Assembly (NCBI RefSeq): GCF_958295425.1
Contig: NC_081142.1
Coordinates: 452,501-516,500, forward strand
Reading direction: 5' to 3'
Length of the DNA stretch: 64,000 bases
Origin: Solea solea
Lineage: Eukaryota > Chordata > Actinopteri > Pleuronectiformes > Soleidae
Program-made: the position numbers and the translations under genes
Notes under the pieces: model-generated
Database searches by the model: none
Told to the model about the DNA's origin: nothing
Seen by the model: the letters and a program-made list of their open reading frames with translations, nothing else
Part shown: positions 38,835 to 58,469 of the stretch, piece after piece
Layout of the letters: each line of letters starts with the position of its first letter
How positions within the stretch are numbered: position 1 is the first letter of the stretch

Positions 38835-39429
38835 GTAAGTGACCTACAGTCAAATACTTCTGCCTGCCTCCTTTCATCATAGGTGGTACTGAACACGATC
38901 AGAAAACCTTCTTAAAATCAAAGGGAAAAGCAGTATTTCAGATTTCTCATCTGTCTTTTTAAAATAAGTGCGTCTCTGGGTAGGACAAAAGAAGATCCTG
39001 TTTTTGTTTGTACACACAGATACATCCTGATTAATTAACCCGTTTCATTTGATCATTTATTTATTTATTTTGTAATAATATAAAAAAATGCTCATTTAAT
39101 TTCCCCAAGGTAAAGTTGATGTATACAGATGTTTTGTTCAGTCAAAAGATTTAATAAAAAGCTCACATATGGTGTGTTGACATTTCAACAATTCTCCAGA
39201 GGTTTTCTAGTTATTACTTTTTAAAAGCCAATGTCCAGTTTAATGGCTGATATCGTCCTACTCCACACTACTGAGGGGAAACAAAATCAGAAAGAAAAAA
39301 AAAATATCAGTCAGCGTTATGATTTTCTAGTCAGACAGTTTGCAATGACAATATTGTTACAATATTGAACAGAACCACTGAAACATGTAATGTGAATGAT
39401 AGAAGTGACAACATTTTCTCAGCATTTAG

Positions 39430-39745
39430 TTAGGGAACTGCATGTGTTTGCAGAAGTAATGGAATTTACGAGGTTTACTGAATGCATCTCTAAGCTCAAC
39501 ATACTGAGGACTCCACTAGTCTCATGTGTTTGATCTGTCATGGATCCAGCAGCGGTCTGCATAGTTTTTTTTTTTTATCTTTAAACAGTTAATTGTCTTA
39601 TTAATTAATGAGGAAAAGTAACCACATTCACCCACATTTTCAGCAAAATGTACCTTTAAATGAGAAAATATAGCTATTGATCCAAAATATGTGCTGAATG
39701 TGCCACTACTTTGTAGCAGCCGTAGCTGTGAAGCCTCCATTTAGA
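39430..39745 (+). repeat. Dispersed repeat in intron 2, pairs with 53.0 kb
   Basis: CTGCATGTGTTTGCAGAAGT, AATGGAATTTACGAGGTT and the later TAAATGAGAAAATATAGC part match, in order, 53010-53710 in intron 3. Confidence 0.6.
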
Positions 39746-41589
39746 GAGGTGTTCTTTGTCTCCTCATGATGGGTCGCCTTCAGTCATTATCAGAGCCAGG
39801 GTCCTTTGATGCTGCTGAAGTAGTTGGAGCCACGTAATCAGCTTAAACAATGAATTGGTTGACCAATTATCTTATTTCCTTACATGAATCAAATAAGTCT
39901 GAATTCAATGGGAGAAAAATAACAATTTAAGAATGTCTTTGTTTGATTGACATGCTCTGTAACACAGAACAGCATTGTTGTTGGCACTGCTTCTCCTCAC
40001 GTCCTGTAAACCCTGGTGCCCTCTGCAACCCCCCCCCCCCCATCATCCTGCTCCTCTGTCTTATTTTACAGAGGAGAACAAACATATTGGATGTGAAGTT
40101 TCTTTTCTCTCTGGTTTGATTTCCAGTGGAAGAACTGTGCTCTCTCTTCCTGTTTTGCACTGTTTCAGACTTCTGCAGACTTCCTGTGTGAACTTTGTCC
40201 CGCAGCATGCTATGATGTTGAATGTGGGTTTGGACTTGTGGAATCTGTCATGTCTCCTTGGTGATGCTCTTTGTTTGTTTACGTTTGGAAACCCAAGGAC
40301 ATTGTGCCTGACTCACTGACGTTGGTTTTATTCTCTGGGTGAAACACAATGCTTCGCTGTGACAGCTACAACCGCCACTGTCGCCCTTTTTGGCAGAGGG
40401 TTGTGTTAATGTCAAGCCAGCGTCACTGGACAGCTTTGTTTTCCTCACTTTACAGCCCTCAGATTGGCTTTTATTATTTCATTCATGCTGAAATATTCTG
40501 CACTGCAGTGCTTAGTCATGTGGTGTCTGTGTGTCGTTTACATAAATAACCTTCAAGCACTCATGCATGATTCTCGTTTCTACACCAGCCAGTAGAAATG
40601 CACAACATGGCAAAAAGAAAAATCATATGATTCATCATTTTTGCATTTTAATACCTAATACCTTCCCCACATTAGAGGGTTTTCAAATCTGACAATCCAA
40701 ATCCACAATGAATGTTGTAACTTCAGGGAGGAGATGCCAGGTTGGGATTTGGGATCTCACAGAAACTTGCACGAGTCAACGTGACTTCAGAATATAAACA
40801 CACATGGACACGGACTGTCGGAGTTGTCAGTTAATAGCTGTTGTGTGTGTTTTGTGCTGAAAAACGCTAAATCTGGCCAATTATCCTCTTGTGTGAGACG
40901 GGCTTTAACTGTCACTTTCCTGATTATTTGATATTTTGTAGTGTGTTTCTGTTCTGAAGAGCACCGTAATGATGTTCTGTCACACATTTGAACCTACCCA
41001 AATAAGGGCTCGATACATATCCCGATATATGGGTAACAATATGATATATTGGCATACATTTTGATTTAGGGGCTGTCAGTATTTAATCCATCCTACTTTA
41101 GAGTGCTGTATGTTAGAAATACTCGAAATAAATAAGGGATGCAGCACTGTTAATTAACAATGAATAAAATTGTTAATAAAGTAATGAAAACTGGGTCATT
41201 ATAAACTTGATTTTTGTATAGTAGTCATCCTTATAATAGCCTTTGTTTCAGTACTTATTCGTAGACAATAAAATACACTTTATTTTACCTAATTGTATTA
41301 CTTATACTTAGACAAACACATGTTTTGTGGCATCTTTGTTGTGTAACAGAGCGTTTAAATTGACCTATACTGTGCAGCGAAAAACTAAAGAGACACAGAG
41401 ACTCCTTGCATGAACTTAACGCTAAACAATAAAAATGGTGTACAATTGCAATTTTTCATTTTCCTAGTTTATTGAATTAAAATGATTATATTTATTGTTA
41501 GTAGGAAGTAGTTACACTTCACAACTGCACGGAAAAAATCGTGGCAATAAATATAACTCTTCTATAAATAAAAAACACGAGTGGTGACT

Positions 41590-41762
41590 AATTCACCCAT
41601 CCACTCACACCTTCATATAGCGCATCTATGTGCAGTGCATTTTCTATCACTCATCTTTCATACACATTCACAGCTGTCAGGAGGAACAGCGCCAGCAATC
41701 GAACCCAGAATCCTCGAGTTAAAAGACAACTCGCTCTTCCACTGAGCTACCGTAGCCCCGTG
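41590..41762 (-). mobile_element. tRNA-derived SINE (tRNA-Lys-like head)
   Basis: On the minus strand the head reads box A TAGCTCAGTGG, anticodon loop CTTTTAA (TTT) and box B GGTTCGATTGC. The body ends near the ATATAGCGC block at about 41616-41625. The extra body and dispersed relatives argue against a functional tRNA gene. Confidence 0.75.
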
Positions 41763-43189
41763 CATAACAGGTCAGGTAATGAGAGTAATGAGCAATAAAA
41801 CCAAGAACCAGAAGAACAAGAAGTTATTCTTGTTGTTGTTTCACACAGCACAGGAAAGAGTTTTCTGTTGTAATGTTAATGTTCACCAGATGGAACTTTT
41901 TATTTGGTGAAAATGAACAGTGATGTCAGAGAGAGCATATTGGTCTCATAAATGTCTGCTGTTGTTGTTGTGATTTTTATTGTGTTGTTTTTGCGGATGG
42001 CATGCAGCTCCGCTTGCTCTGTTGCCGAGCAATTACTGACTCTGGATCAGAGCTTTTAAGGTTGCGGGTTAAAAACAAACAACACACCCAGTTTGTTTGT
42101 GCCCTGCAGGAACCTTTCACCCGCTATCACTGACTCTAATTTCACTCTGAACTCTTGAGATTGCGCATTAAGTGTAAAATGTCTTTCATGACCCGGGGAG
42201 TGAGATGAAAGATCCTGATTCACACGCTGCTGGTTTTAGGAGACGTTGGCAGTGGATCAGATTTCCCCCTAAAATTGCGATGACTCTCAAGAAAACATGG
42301 CTTCATACTCAGGATGTGTTTTTGTATGTTCGTAAAGGAACAGTGTGTCGTTCCCACAAGGCTGCTGAATGAAACCAGAGAAGAAAGTAGTCTTTGTTTT
42401 AAAGTGATTCAGCACACAGTGTTGATTCAGTGCAGCATTTGGACTAGAAATGAGCTCATATGTTGGGCCTCTCCAGTCTCTGAATACACCACAGATATTT
42501 CAGAGTCAGAGAAGAAGTCCACAGATCCTTCAGAGGCCTTGTCCCTGTTTCACCCAATGTTTAAACCCTTGTGTTTTATCTGCTGATTGTTAAATACAGA
42601 AAAGACCTGGGTGATAAATAAGGTCGCTAGCACAAATAGAGAAATATATATTTGATGCAGAATAGGGTTGTGCACCAAATGTGAGCTGCATGTTGAAGAC
42701 TTTGGCCAGAGAAATGGTTCAATTATGCACATGCTTTTGTCTTTCTGCCTGTAAGGAAAAGACACCTCATGCACTCATTGTGTACTTTTTACTCCAGCTG
42801 TTTCCACCTGTAGTAACTAGATACAAAGAGACACAAGAGGACGTGATTTGTATGATTATGCTCAACTGCTGCTCAGGTCCCCCATCACAAATGTACAAGA
42901 AAACTGTCATTTATTAATAGAATAGAATTATTGCAATTCTCTCCAGTTTTTTAAATTTATTATCTGTGTTTGTTGTGTGAATTTTTAGTTATTCAGTATG
43001 TTTGAGATGTTAATAAAGGCTGTTTTCCAGTTTGAAGTTCAAATTTGCACTGTACTTGACAATTGAAGTAGAAGCACAGTTTTAAAAGTATCTTTTTAAA
43101 GCACCAGTGTCATAAGAAACCTGTACGATATCTAACCCTAAAGCTGACATCTTCTTTGTCTTCTTCTGTGGTAGAGTGCTACTTAAAAT

Positions 43190-43395
43190 AGCCGTGACTT
43201 CCATGGGATATTTACACTGTTCGTAAGAGAGTTACACTTTTCTGTCGCCATCAGCTCGCTGTTGTGAGTGGAGCTAGTTACCTCCACTGTACCTGACCTT
43301 TACCGTACCATTTCACTCTGATACTCCAAGGGCAGGATGCTTATAAATGCAATGGTGGCGGGTTGGTTATTTTGGTACTATTCCTAATTCTAATA
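43190..43395 (+). repeat. Relative of the 12.6-kb MITE
   Basis: Shares GACTTCCATGGGATATTTAC, a diverged GCTGTTGTGAGTGGAGC block and the downstream TACTCCAAGGGCA and TTATTTTGGTACTATT parts. Confidence 0.6.
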
Positions 43396-44884
43396 CAAAA
43401 AAAACCCTGTACAGCAACTCTTTCTTTGTGTTCTTCTCTTTTTTAAAGAAGTGTGTTGCTCAAAGGTCATGGGGTGTTTCCATGGGGTAATGGAGTTCAC
43501 CACATCTTGATTTAACTCAAGACTGCAGCTTTGCTTCCATCTAACCCCAGCTGTCAATAAATTGGCTCATCCTGTTGCTCAGTCACTGGCTCACCTCATT
43601 CTTACATGTAGTTAAAGCGTCTGTACATGGATTAACAGATAACTGCAATAATACCAGTCGTCAACAACAACAACAACAACAAATACCAGGATTAGTGTCT
43701 CTTTGGTGTGCAGAGGTGTACAAATAATGTGTATCACCAGACAGAGTTAATCTTGGTGACATCAAAAACTATAAAGGTCCACTGTTGAAAATTTAGGAGG
43801 GTTTATTGGCAGAAATGTAATATATTACCCATAAGTATGTTAGTATAATTACTTCTAAATAAAATCATTCTGTTTTTGTCGCCTGACAAAAAGGCTTTCT
43901 TTGGTATATAAGTTGAGGACCATGTCTTTACTAGGGGTTGGCCGATAACAGATATTTGGAACCGATATGTGTTTACAGAAGAAATTTAAAAAAAAGACTT
44001 GACTCTTACACACTAAATTAAGGTTAAATGTCTTTATGCTCATCACTACTAAAACTTTTTTCAAGAAATGTTGATAAAAAAATAAAATAATGCATTAACT
44101 GTTATCCAATTCAAGAAGTGCCCTCTTATGAGCTAAGTGAAAGAACTCTTTTTTTCCTTTTGTCATTTATATATTAGCTTAGCAATTAGCACCAAGAGAC
44201 TCTAGGTTGTTGATTCCAAATGGCCCCCAAGAATGAGACAGCAGCAGAGCTACAGTAGAGCATTTTGCTTGATAATCAGTCGACAATTAGTTGCTTCAGC
44301 AGTCCGAATGGATAATCCATAACCCAACAAAGAAGAAGAGTGAAAGAGTGGAGTGGACTACAGTTTTCGGATGTGTTTGGGAAATAAGTTGGGATGAGTA
44401 TTGATAGTATGTTGCAATCTTCTAACATTCTGGACCTTTAAATTGTAGTTTTAAGATATGTAGTATCTCTTCAATGGTGAACATCATATCAAAACCAGTA
44501 TACCTTTGTTGTGCATGTGCACTACAGATCTGCAGATCAGGCCATGATCCTGTTTTTCTCCTGTAAAGTGCATCAGACTTGACCTTCTTAAAAGATTCTT
44601 AAAGTGACTTGGATTCTGTCTCTCTTACACAACGTCTTCTAATCTGAGCCATCACTGCAGCTCGCTGTGAGATAACCGCTGCTTATTCAGTGGCCCCCTG
44701 TGACTTGCTGCTCCCAGGTGGACTCTATGTGTCCACAGCAGGTTTAACTGCCCGGTGAGGAGGGCGAGGGCTGTCGGGCCACCATCTGTCACTGACGGGG
44801 CACGTTCAGATTGCGCTGCATTGCTCCTTTAACAACCGCAAGGCTGAATTTCCGACCATACTGGAGCTTCCATTGCTGTCACTT

Positions 44885-45010
44885 AATATTTATGCCTCGA
44901 CTTCCATGGGATATTTACACCAACCCCAAGAAGTGCCCTTTTTCTGTTGTCCAATCAGCTGACTGTCGTGTGTGGAGCCTGACCGTACCTTACTGAGGGA
45001 TCGGCTTTGT
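44885..45010 (+). repeat. Partial relative of the 12.6-kb MITE
   Basis: Shares GACTTCCATGGGATATTTAC, CCAATCAGCTGACTGTCGTG and TGACCGTACCTTACTG. Ends are not clear. Confidence 0.6.
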
Positions 45011-45694
45011 ATTTAACCTCGTGAAAAGTTTGATTCATGTTGTGTGTAGGAGTTCAGATTTGAAGTTTGGGTCTTAAAAGCTAATAAACTATGAACTAAT
45101 AACACAATTCATTTATTTCTGGAATTACATTATCTAAACCATTACTACATCCCTGACCTTGGATTATTTCAGTAATCCATCCCTGGCTTTTTTCTCACTG
45201 CAACTGTTGAAGTGAGAATCCTTTTTTTAGACACATGTAATAGTGTGAGACAATGCAAAATCTCACTTTAGCTTGAATCGTTCCATCCCCCCACTGCCTC
45301 TGTGTGTTCTGCTCCAGTCTGAAAATAGACCCAAACTGTCAGGTCCTGCTTGAAATGAGGAGAAGGAGAGCAGTAGACATCACAGCATGGCCCTAGTTCA
45401 CGTACAGTATGTGCAAGAAGGCCTTCAACAACATGGCACCTAAACTGTGGATATTATCAAACATGATCATGATGGTTTCTGATGCAAAGTTGTCAGACTG
45501 TAACGTTAACCAAGTAAAGTGCTCAAACTGTTTAATTAAAGTCAGCAGCTTTCTAATGTTGTTTTTAAGCTTTCATACAGAACATACAGTCACAATATTG
45601 GCACAATATTATGGATAGACACTTTAAAGGCTGCAAGTAACCCTTATTTTCAAAAAATGTATTATTTTCTTGATTAATGGATTAATGGATGTTT

Positions 45695-46085
45695 GGTGTT
45701 ACTGAATCATTAGAGTCAGTTAATTAAAAAGATGTATTCACAGAATCGCTCAGTACTTCCTGCATGACCGGAGCAAACACTCCGTCTGACATCTCCCTCT
45801 CACTTAATTGAAATACCACGCAAGGGGCTGTGACGTGTTGCTTAATGTTGGGGTTAGTGTATGTCTTCAGGATTTTGAAGCCATTTGAACTGATCTACAG
45901 TTCTGCATTGTTCAATATAAATATTGTGTCGGACGTCACGCTCATGCTGGCCCTCATGCTGGCCCTCATGCGGGCAGTCTGTTCACCTCACATTTAGTAT
46001 TGGCTCAGCACGCTTGGAACCTCACAAGAGCAGCAGATTACTAAATAAGTACCAGGTACTGTCGCTAATGGAAAAGCACCATTTG
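45695..46085 (+). mobile_element. 5'-truncated relative of the 25.9-kb MITE
   Basis: Collinear with 26090-26550: TACTGAATCATTAGAGTCAG, CTTCCTGCATGACCGGAGCA, CTGATCTACAGTTCTGCATT and the ending GGAAAAGCACCATTT. Has a small triplication of CTCATGCTGGCC at 45943-45971. Confidence 0.7.
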
Positions 46086-47329
46086 ACAGCTGAGTTGTGT
46101 CTTTTGACAAAAACAATAGTGTTCCACTGAGTGGACTGAAAAGTGTGCTACAGGGAGCATACGCAGCGGAGACTTCATAAATCCATAGATGAAAAGAGGA
46201 GTCAATCTAAATGCAATCTTCATGCGATTATCGCTGCTTATGTGCGGCTGCTGTTGAGAGACACTGGAACAAATTAATTCTGAAACTGATTAGATTTACA
46301 GCTCTGAACTCTGTATCTGTATTATAATTAATGTAAAGCAGCTGCAGTTAACAGTGATGCCTTATTAAATATAAAGCTGAGAAACATTGGGACCTCGAGC
46401 AAAAATATATACCCGCAGCACAACACTGATAATATTGAAAACATGAGAAACATGAGAAACATTAGAACGACCTCATGAGATTTCAGAAAATAGAATCCAT
46501 GCTAATGTGGATGTAGCATTCGTGCATGATGCTAGGTTAACACAACACAAACACCTGCATGTTGTGAATGTGACCGTTGAAGAGAAGTCAGTGATCTCAA
46601 CTTGTACGTTAACTCATCAATAAACTTATTTACACACACACACACACTGTTTCTTAGTAACCAGCATGTTTGGGAAACATTTGGGTCTGTGCGTCAAGGC
46701 TGCCGCGTCCTGATTTTCTCTTGGTGTTGACTGATCATCTTTGTAGGTCTGTCCCCACTCAACTCTCGCCCTCCCTCCATCCCTCCCTCCCTCATTGAGC
46801 TGTGACTTCATATAAGATTTACAGTAGGAGACTGTTAGCCACTTGCAGCAGTCTGTGGCCAACTAGAGAGAGAGAGAGAGAGACTGAGCAAGAGGACGGA
46901 TGAATAGCTTAGACAGAGATTCCCTTCTCCTCCCACACCCACTCCCTCCCTCTCCTCTCCCACACTGTCAACACAGAGGATCCAGGCTGCAGCTTGTGGC
47001 TCCACAGCTCCACAGCGCCACTGCAGGGGGGAGGCAAAGGCTTGAATTACAACTGCCTGTTTACAAACTCAAGGTTGTCCCCAGGCCCTGCTGCTGCTGT
47101 CAGATGGTATTTAAGCCGAGGGTCTCAGTGATCGGTGACTCAACAGTCTGCTGCTTTACTTCAGCCAAGCAAAACATCAAGTCTTTTATTCAGGTCAGCA
47201 AGTCATTCCTGCAGGTTCACTTTATTGTCATTCAAGCATGTCATAAACATGGAGAGTGGAAGTTGTTACTCAGGTTCATTGGAATTAAATAACCAATAGT
47301 AATATTTAAGAGTATAATATATTCATCAT

Positions 47330-47392
47330 ATATATATGTGTGTGTGTGTGTGTGTATGTGTGTATATGTGTGTATATATGTGTATATATATA

Positions 47393-47425
<33 letters not shown>

Positions 47426-47458
47426 GTGTGTGTGTGTGTATATATGTGTGTATATATA

Positions 47459-47511
<53 letters not shown>

Positions 47512-47513
47512 AC
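47330..47513 (+). repeat. Compound (TG)/(TA) microsatellite, intron 2
   Basis: About 180 bp of mixed TGTG and TATA dinucleotides ending in a pure TA run (about 47480-47507). The pattern TGTGTATATGTGTG recurs, suggesting expansion of a compound unit. Confidence 0.95.
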
Positions 47514-47569
47514 TGTAAACATGTATGTACTATCTAAGTATTATATAACCACAAGAAAGTTTCCATGGT

Positions 47570-47720
47570 TTCCACGTCTTTTTCGTTGTCTCTTTGGACC
47601 AAAACAAGATTGTGCCACTAACTGGACTGAGACGTGTGCTACGTGGAGCATACACAGCAGACTCGCACTGGAGGTGTACGTGGATTCAAGCAGATCGATG
47701 TGATGAAAGCAGACCACATG
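47570..47720 (+). repeat. Dispersed repeat, relative of 46.1 and 27.1 kb
   Basis: GTTGTCTCTTTGGACCAAAA, ACTGGACTGAGACGTGTGCT and ACGTGGAGCATACACAGC are collinear with 46095-46170. Confidence 0.55.
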
Positions 47721-48369
47721 GACTAACGCAGAAGAAATTGCCAGATTATGAAATTTGTATCACATGGGTGGGATAGTGGTTCATAGTATTTATGGATAAT
47801 AATCTCTTAGCATTCTGCTACTAGCACACATTTACTGTAAGTATGTCGTCTCAAACACTTAGTTGTGTGAAATAAACAACTCCACTGACGACCCGACCCT
47901 AATGCTGCGTGACTATCAGATGCATTTCGTGACCCTCAGAATTGCTGCCGTCTTGTTTTGCAATCACTGATAAAAAAAATTGTTAAATTTGGCATCTTTT
48001 TAATATTGACATGAATATTGCTGTTGCATATCTTACTTTTCGGTGTGACTTGGCCGCCATATTGTGTAAATGTTGCTCCAGAGTCAACAATATTTACTAT
48101 GCCACTGAAGTCGTAAAGTGTTAAAAATAGTCATTTCTGGTCGTATTATCCACTGATTATTTATCCAGAATCTGGCACATTAAAATCCACATCACAGCCA
48201 GGTTTGCTTCACTGTGTACAGGTGCTTGTTATTCTGCTCGCTCAGTCTCAGTAGAGATGTGACCGCCGATACTATGGTGCGAGTATCACAGACAGTCCAG
48301 TCTCTTTTTAATTAATCGGCAATCAACTTATTCTCAGACTCAGTTAAACTGTCAGACATTGAGGCCATA

Positions 48370-48460
48370 AACACACACTCACTCACACACACTCACACAC
48401 ACTCACACACACTCACACACACTCACACACACACTCACACACACACTCACACACACTCGC
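48370..48460 (+). repeat. CACTCACACA array, intron 2
   Basis: About nine units of roughly 10 bp, with two 12-bp units. Confidence 0.93.
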
Positions 48461-48668
48461 CATCAAGTACAGAGGTGTGGTGTGTTTTAAGTAAGCAGGC
48501 AGCTGGAATGTTTGCTCTATGTAAGTCAATTGGACGTGAAAGCTGCTCGACAGCTGTGTATGATTTAATAATAGGCTTCATTTAGACTACAGTATGTCTG
48601 CAGTGCCAGGGTCGGGAGTAATGGCTCATGTCGGCATGACAGACGGTTGCCAGTTAGCACCGGGCCAC

Positions 48669-48726
48669 GTAACTTAATCACAATTACAAACGCTGCTGCG
48701 AGCACTTGTAATTGTGATTAAGTTAC
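48669..48726. repeat. Perfect inverted repeat, 21-bp arms, 16-nt loop
   Basis: Arms 48669-48689 and 48706-48726 (GTAACTTAATCACAATTACA plus A, and its reverse complement) around a GC-rich loop. It lies in intron 2 of tbl1xr1. Confidence 0.95.
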
Positions 48727-49479
48727 TTCAGTGCTGGTGGTTTGTATGTCAGCTGTGGACTGAGTCTGAATGTCAACGCACCATCGCATAGAAGTCGTGA
48801 GGGCAAACTTTAAAATTTGACCTGATGAGAGGATTAGATGAAGTTCAAGGTCACACATCTTTTTTTGCCTTGTGAATCTTAAGAGTGTCTGAAAATCTTT
48901 TCAAATATGGATCCAAATGTTCACTTGGTTTTGCCGATTAGTGTTTTGATTTGAATGATCAAATGTCGAGATCACCGTGGCCTTACAAAACCTTGTTTTG
49001 AATGTTAAATTCCTGTTAATTCAATCTGGGTTTGGTATTGTTCACATTGTTACCTTGAATTCGACACGGGTCTCCCAATTCTCTTTAATAACTAAAATCT
49101 TTTTTATTTGTGAAGAATAAGCCCAAACCTCTAAGCCTTAACATTTTCAACATTGAGAACATTAATTTACACCCAACAGATTGATTATGCCATCTGTGTC
49201 TTTTTTTCTTCTTCATTCTGTTTGTGTGTTACCAGGCAGCTGTGCACACAACACCCTGCTCTTACCAGGACAAATAGCCTATTTTGAAATTGTGATTTAG
49301 GTTGGCTTCTGTCCTATTGGCTGAACTTTGTATTTTATATCTATAGGTTTTACACTGTTTTACATTGCATGGCTGCAGTTAGGGGAAAACAAGTCATGCA
49401 GACATCAGGTACACAGTATACAGTGTTCTGTATGTGTATAAACTGCATATGGTTTGGATATAAAAACAGAGAGGCAGTC

Positions 49480-49650
49480 TCAGACCCAGTTTTCCATCAT
49501 GTTATGGTTCAGTTTGGTAAAGCTTGGATCAGGCTTTTGTTTCAACTGAGAACAGTACCTTTACTTGGTAGACGGGGTGTGGGCCGTGCCTGAGGGCTTA
49601 TCAGCGAGATACGTAGCACATAGTTGTACCAGTGTGACAACGAACACAAC
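49480..49650 (+). repeat. Dispersed repeat, second of three relatives
   Basis: ATCAGGCTTTTGTTTCAACT, GAGAACAGTACCTTTACTTG and GACGGGGTGTGGGCCGTGCC are collinear with 28560-28625. Confidence 0.6.
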
Positions 49651-51973
49651 AGACAATAATGGACGACATCCAGCAGCTCTTTTTTCCCCCGGTACTATTA
49701 ACCAGATTTAGGTCAAACCAGTTCACCCTGAAGTCAACATGCACATATGAGCTTGGATTAAAATTGTCCAAGCAAACCGAGTTGGTCATTCTAGTTTGTT
49801 GTGCTTCTGGTGATCAGGTCTGACTCTGTCTCAGAACCATCATTCATCTTTAAGAAAAACACAATGTCTTCTTCATGCAGGTGTCGTCATTGTCGTCGTC
49901 GCAGATCCCTGAACAGCTCTCCCATCAAAGCTGTATTCTCTTGTGAAGGTGATGCAATCTATTGTTGTGGATTGGTGAGAAGACATGAGCAGCCACTCTG
50001 GCCCTCTCTGACTTCACACTGCATCGTATCCTGTTCACTTTGTAGTAACCTCTTCCCTCTCAGGTTGATATTAAAGATTAATCACAACTGGTTGTCTCTT
50101 CTAATCACCTGTGGAAAGTGTATAAGACGCTATTATCACAGTGACAAACGCCTCCTCCCTTCCTTATCTCTTCCTGTCAGCGTTGAGGCCACAGGTCGTG
50201 CTTAATGTTTCCTTTCGCCAGACAATGAAAATCCGAACACCCTAGGAAATTAAAAGCAACTCAGTGCTCACAGTAGCCAGGAGACACTATTTCATCCACT
50301 TATAAGCCAATAAACGCACAGCAAGCTTCTCCTCCTGGGAGATGGTGCTGCAGACACTGAGCTCCAGGCTGATAGGGCTGATTTTTCTCCTGGGAAATGA
50401 GCTCTGAGGCTGGTGGACTTCACAAAAATCACAAACGGAGCCAACGTCACGCGAGATGACGCTTCACAGTCTTGATGCTTTATTAATCATTTGGTGAATG
50501 TTGGACTTGATATTTTCAGACTAAATCATTCATTATAAAAAGACATTTTCCAGTGTATGGAAAGTGAGAAAAACAAAGTTATATCTCAGGAACCACGTTT
50601 CTGCCTGCTCCGATAATGGATCTCACCATGTGGTGTTCAAGGTGAGGGTCAGATACAGACGTTGGGCAGCTGTGTGCAAATGTGTGCCACAAAAGTTATG
50701 TGTAAAGGTTCCTATAACAAGAATTCATATTTACATTATGTGCAGCGAGGATGTGTATTAGCTGCATCCACATTGGTATGTACTGTACTGCTGTGCCTTT
50801 ATGAAGCAATAATACACCTTGAGCTGTGGGGGACGTGGACGTTGTCCCCTCTTCAAAGCTTGTGTATGTGTAACCTTTTTGTCATTCTGTTGTTGCTGAT
50901 GTCGTCATTATTCTGCCTCTTTTTAGTTTTGGTGTACGCTGCGTCCTTTCAAGCAAACCCACGAAAGCCACGGCGGCTGTTCTCTCTGGCGGTCTGTCCT
51001 GACATTAAACAAATCACTTCCTGTGTGCTGCTTGTTAATGTGACTGGAGAAATGCAGAGAGAGTCATGTAGTGATTTCACTCTGGATATTTGTTTGTGAC
51101 TCAAAGTGACTCATATTTAAAGGTAACTAATGAGGTAAAAACTATTTCTGTGATCTTTAGGGATGAAAATGTACAAATGCAACAATATTGAAGTGAGGCA
51201 GTTTGACTGCTTCGTTTACATCAAGATCGTTGACGAGTCTTTTAGTAATCGATCAATCGAGTTGTTTAATCTAACGTTTAGCAAAGCTAACATTTCTGCT
51301 GCTACTGACTGTGTGTGACCTCCTGGCTCAGACAGTGATGGAAGGATGAACGTGAACGTGTTGCTGCTTATTCCAGACGCTGTTGGCATCACTTGTAGAA
51401 TATATATGGTAAATAATCCCAGAGCGTCAGTCAAGCAGCAGCAGTTACATCAGTCAGTCTAAACAACAACAAAAACCAGCTGATGTCACAGGGTCAGCAG
51501 TCAGTTAGTTTATTATAAGAGATTTACAGCCATTCATTGCATTAGATTAGGGCTGAAACGATGACTCAAATCGATTATTTATCGATTATCAAATGAATTA
51601 AAACCAGTTTCTGTGATTTTTCTGCTTCTTAAATGTCAATATTGTCTGCTTTCTTTGCTCCTCGATGACAGTAAACTGAATAACTGGTTTGTGGACAAAA
51701 CAAGACAATTAAGGACATCTTTGTTCTAAAGTTTGGGAAACACTGACTGTCATTATTCACAATTTTCTGACATTTTATGGACTGAACAAGAAATTGATTA
51801 AATGAGAGCATAATTAACAGATGAAACCATCATGAAAGTATTAATTAGTTGCTGCCCTAATTCTGTGTCAACACAGCTTTCTCTTATTAACTCATCGTTA
51901 ATGAATCTATCTCTCTGTCTGTTTTTCAGGTTAGGTGTGTGTGTGCTGACCTCATGGTGTAACAGGAGTAAAG

Positions 51974-58469
<6,496 letters not shown>

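Larger units (their letters stand above)
38835..51929 (+). other. tbl1xr1: Intron 2 of tbl1xr1
   Basis: 13.1 kb from GTAAGT to TTTTTCAG. It contains the repeats at 39.4, 43.2, 44.9, 45.7, 47.6 and 49.5 kb, a SINE at 41.6 kb, microsatellites at 47.3 and 48.4 kb and the hairpin at 48.67 kb. Stretches 39.75-41.59, 41.8-43.15 and 49.7-51.9 kb show nothing specific. Confidence 0.65.

Noticed and set aside
41690..41762. tRNA-Lys gene on the minus strand
   Set aside because: The tRNA-like head is fused to a dispersed repeat body with related copies, so it is a SINE.
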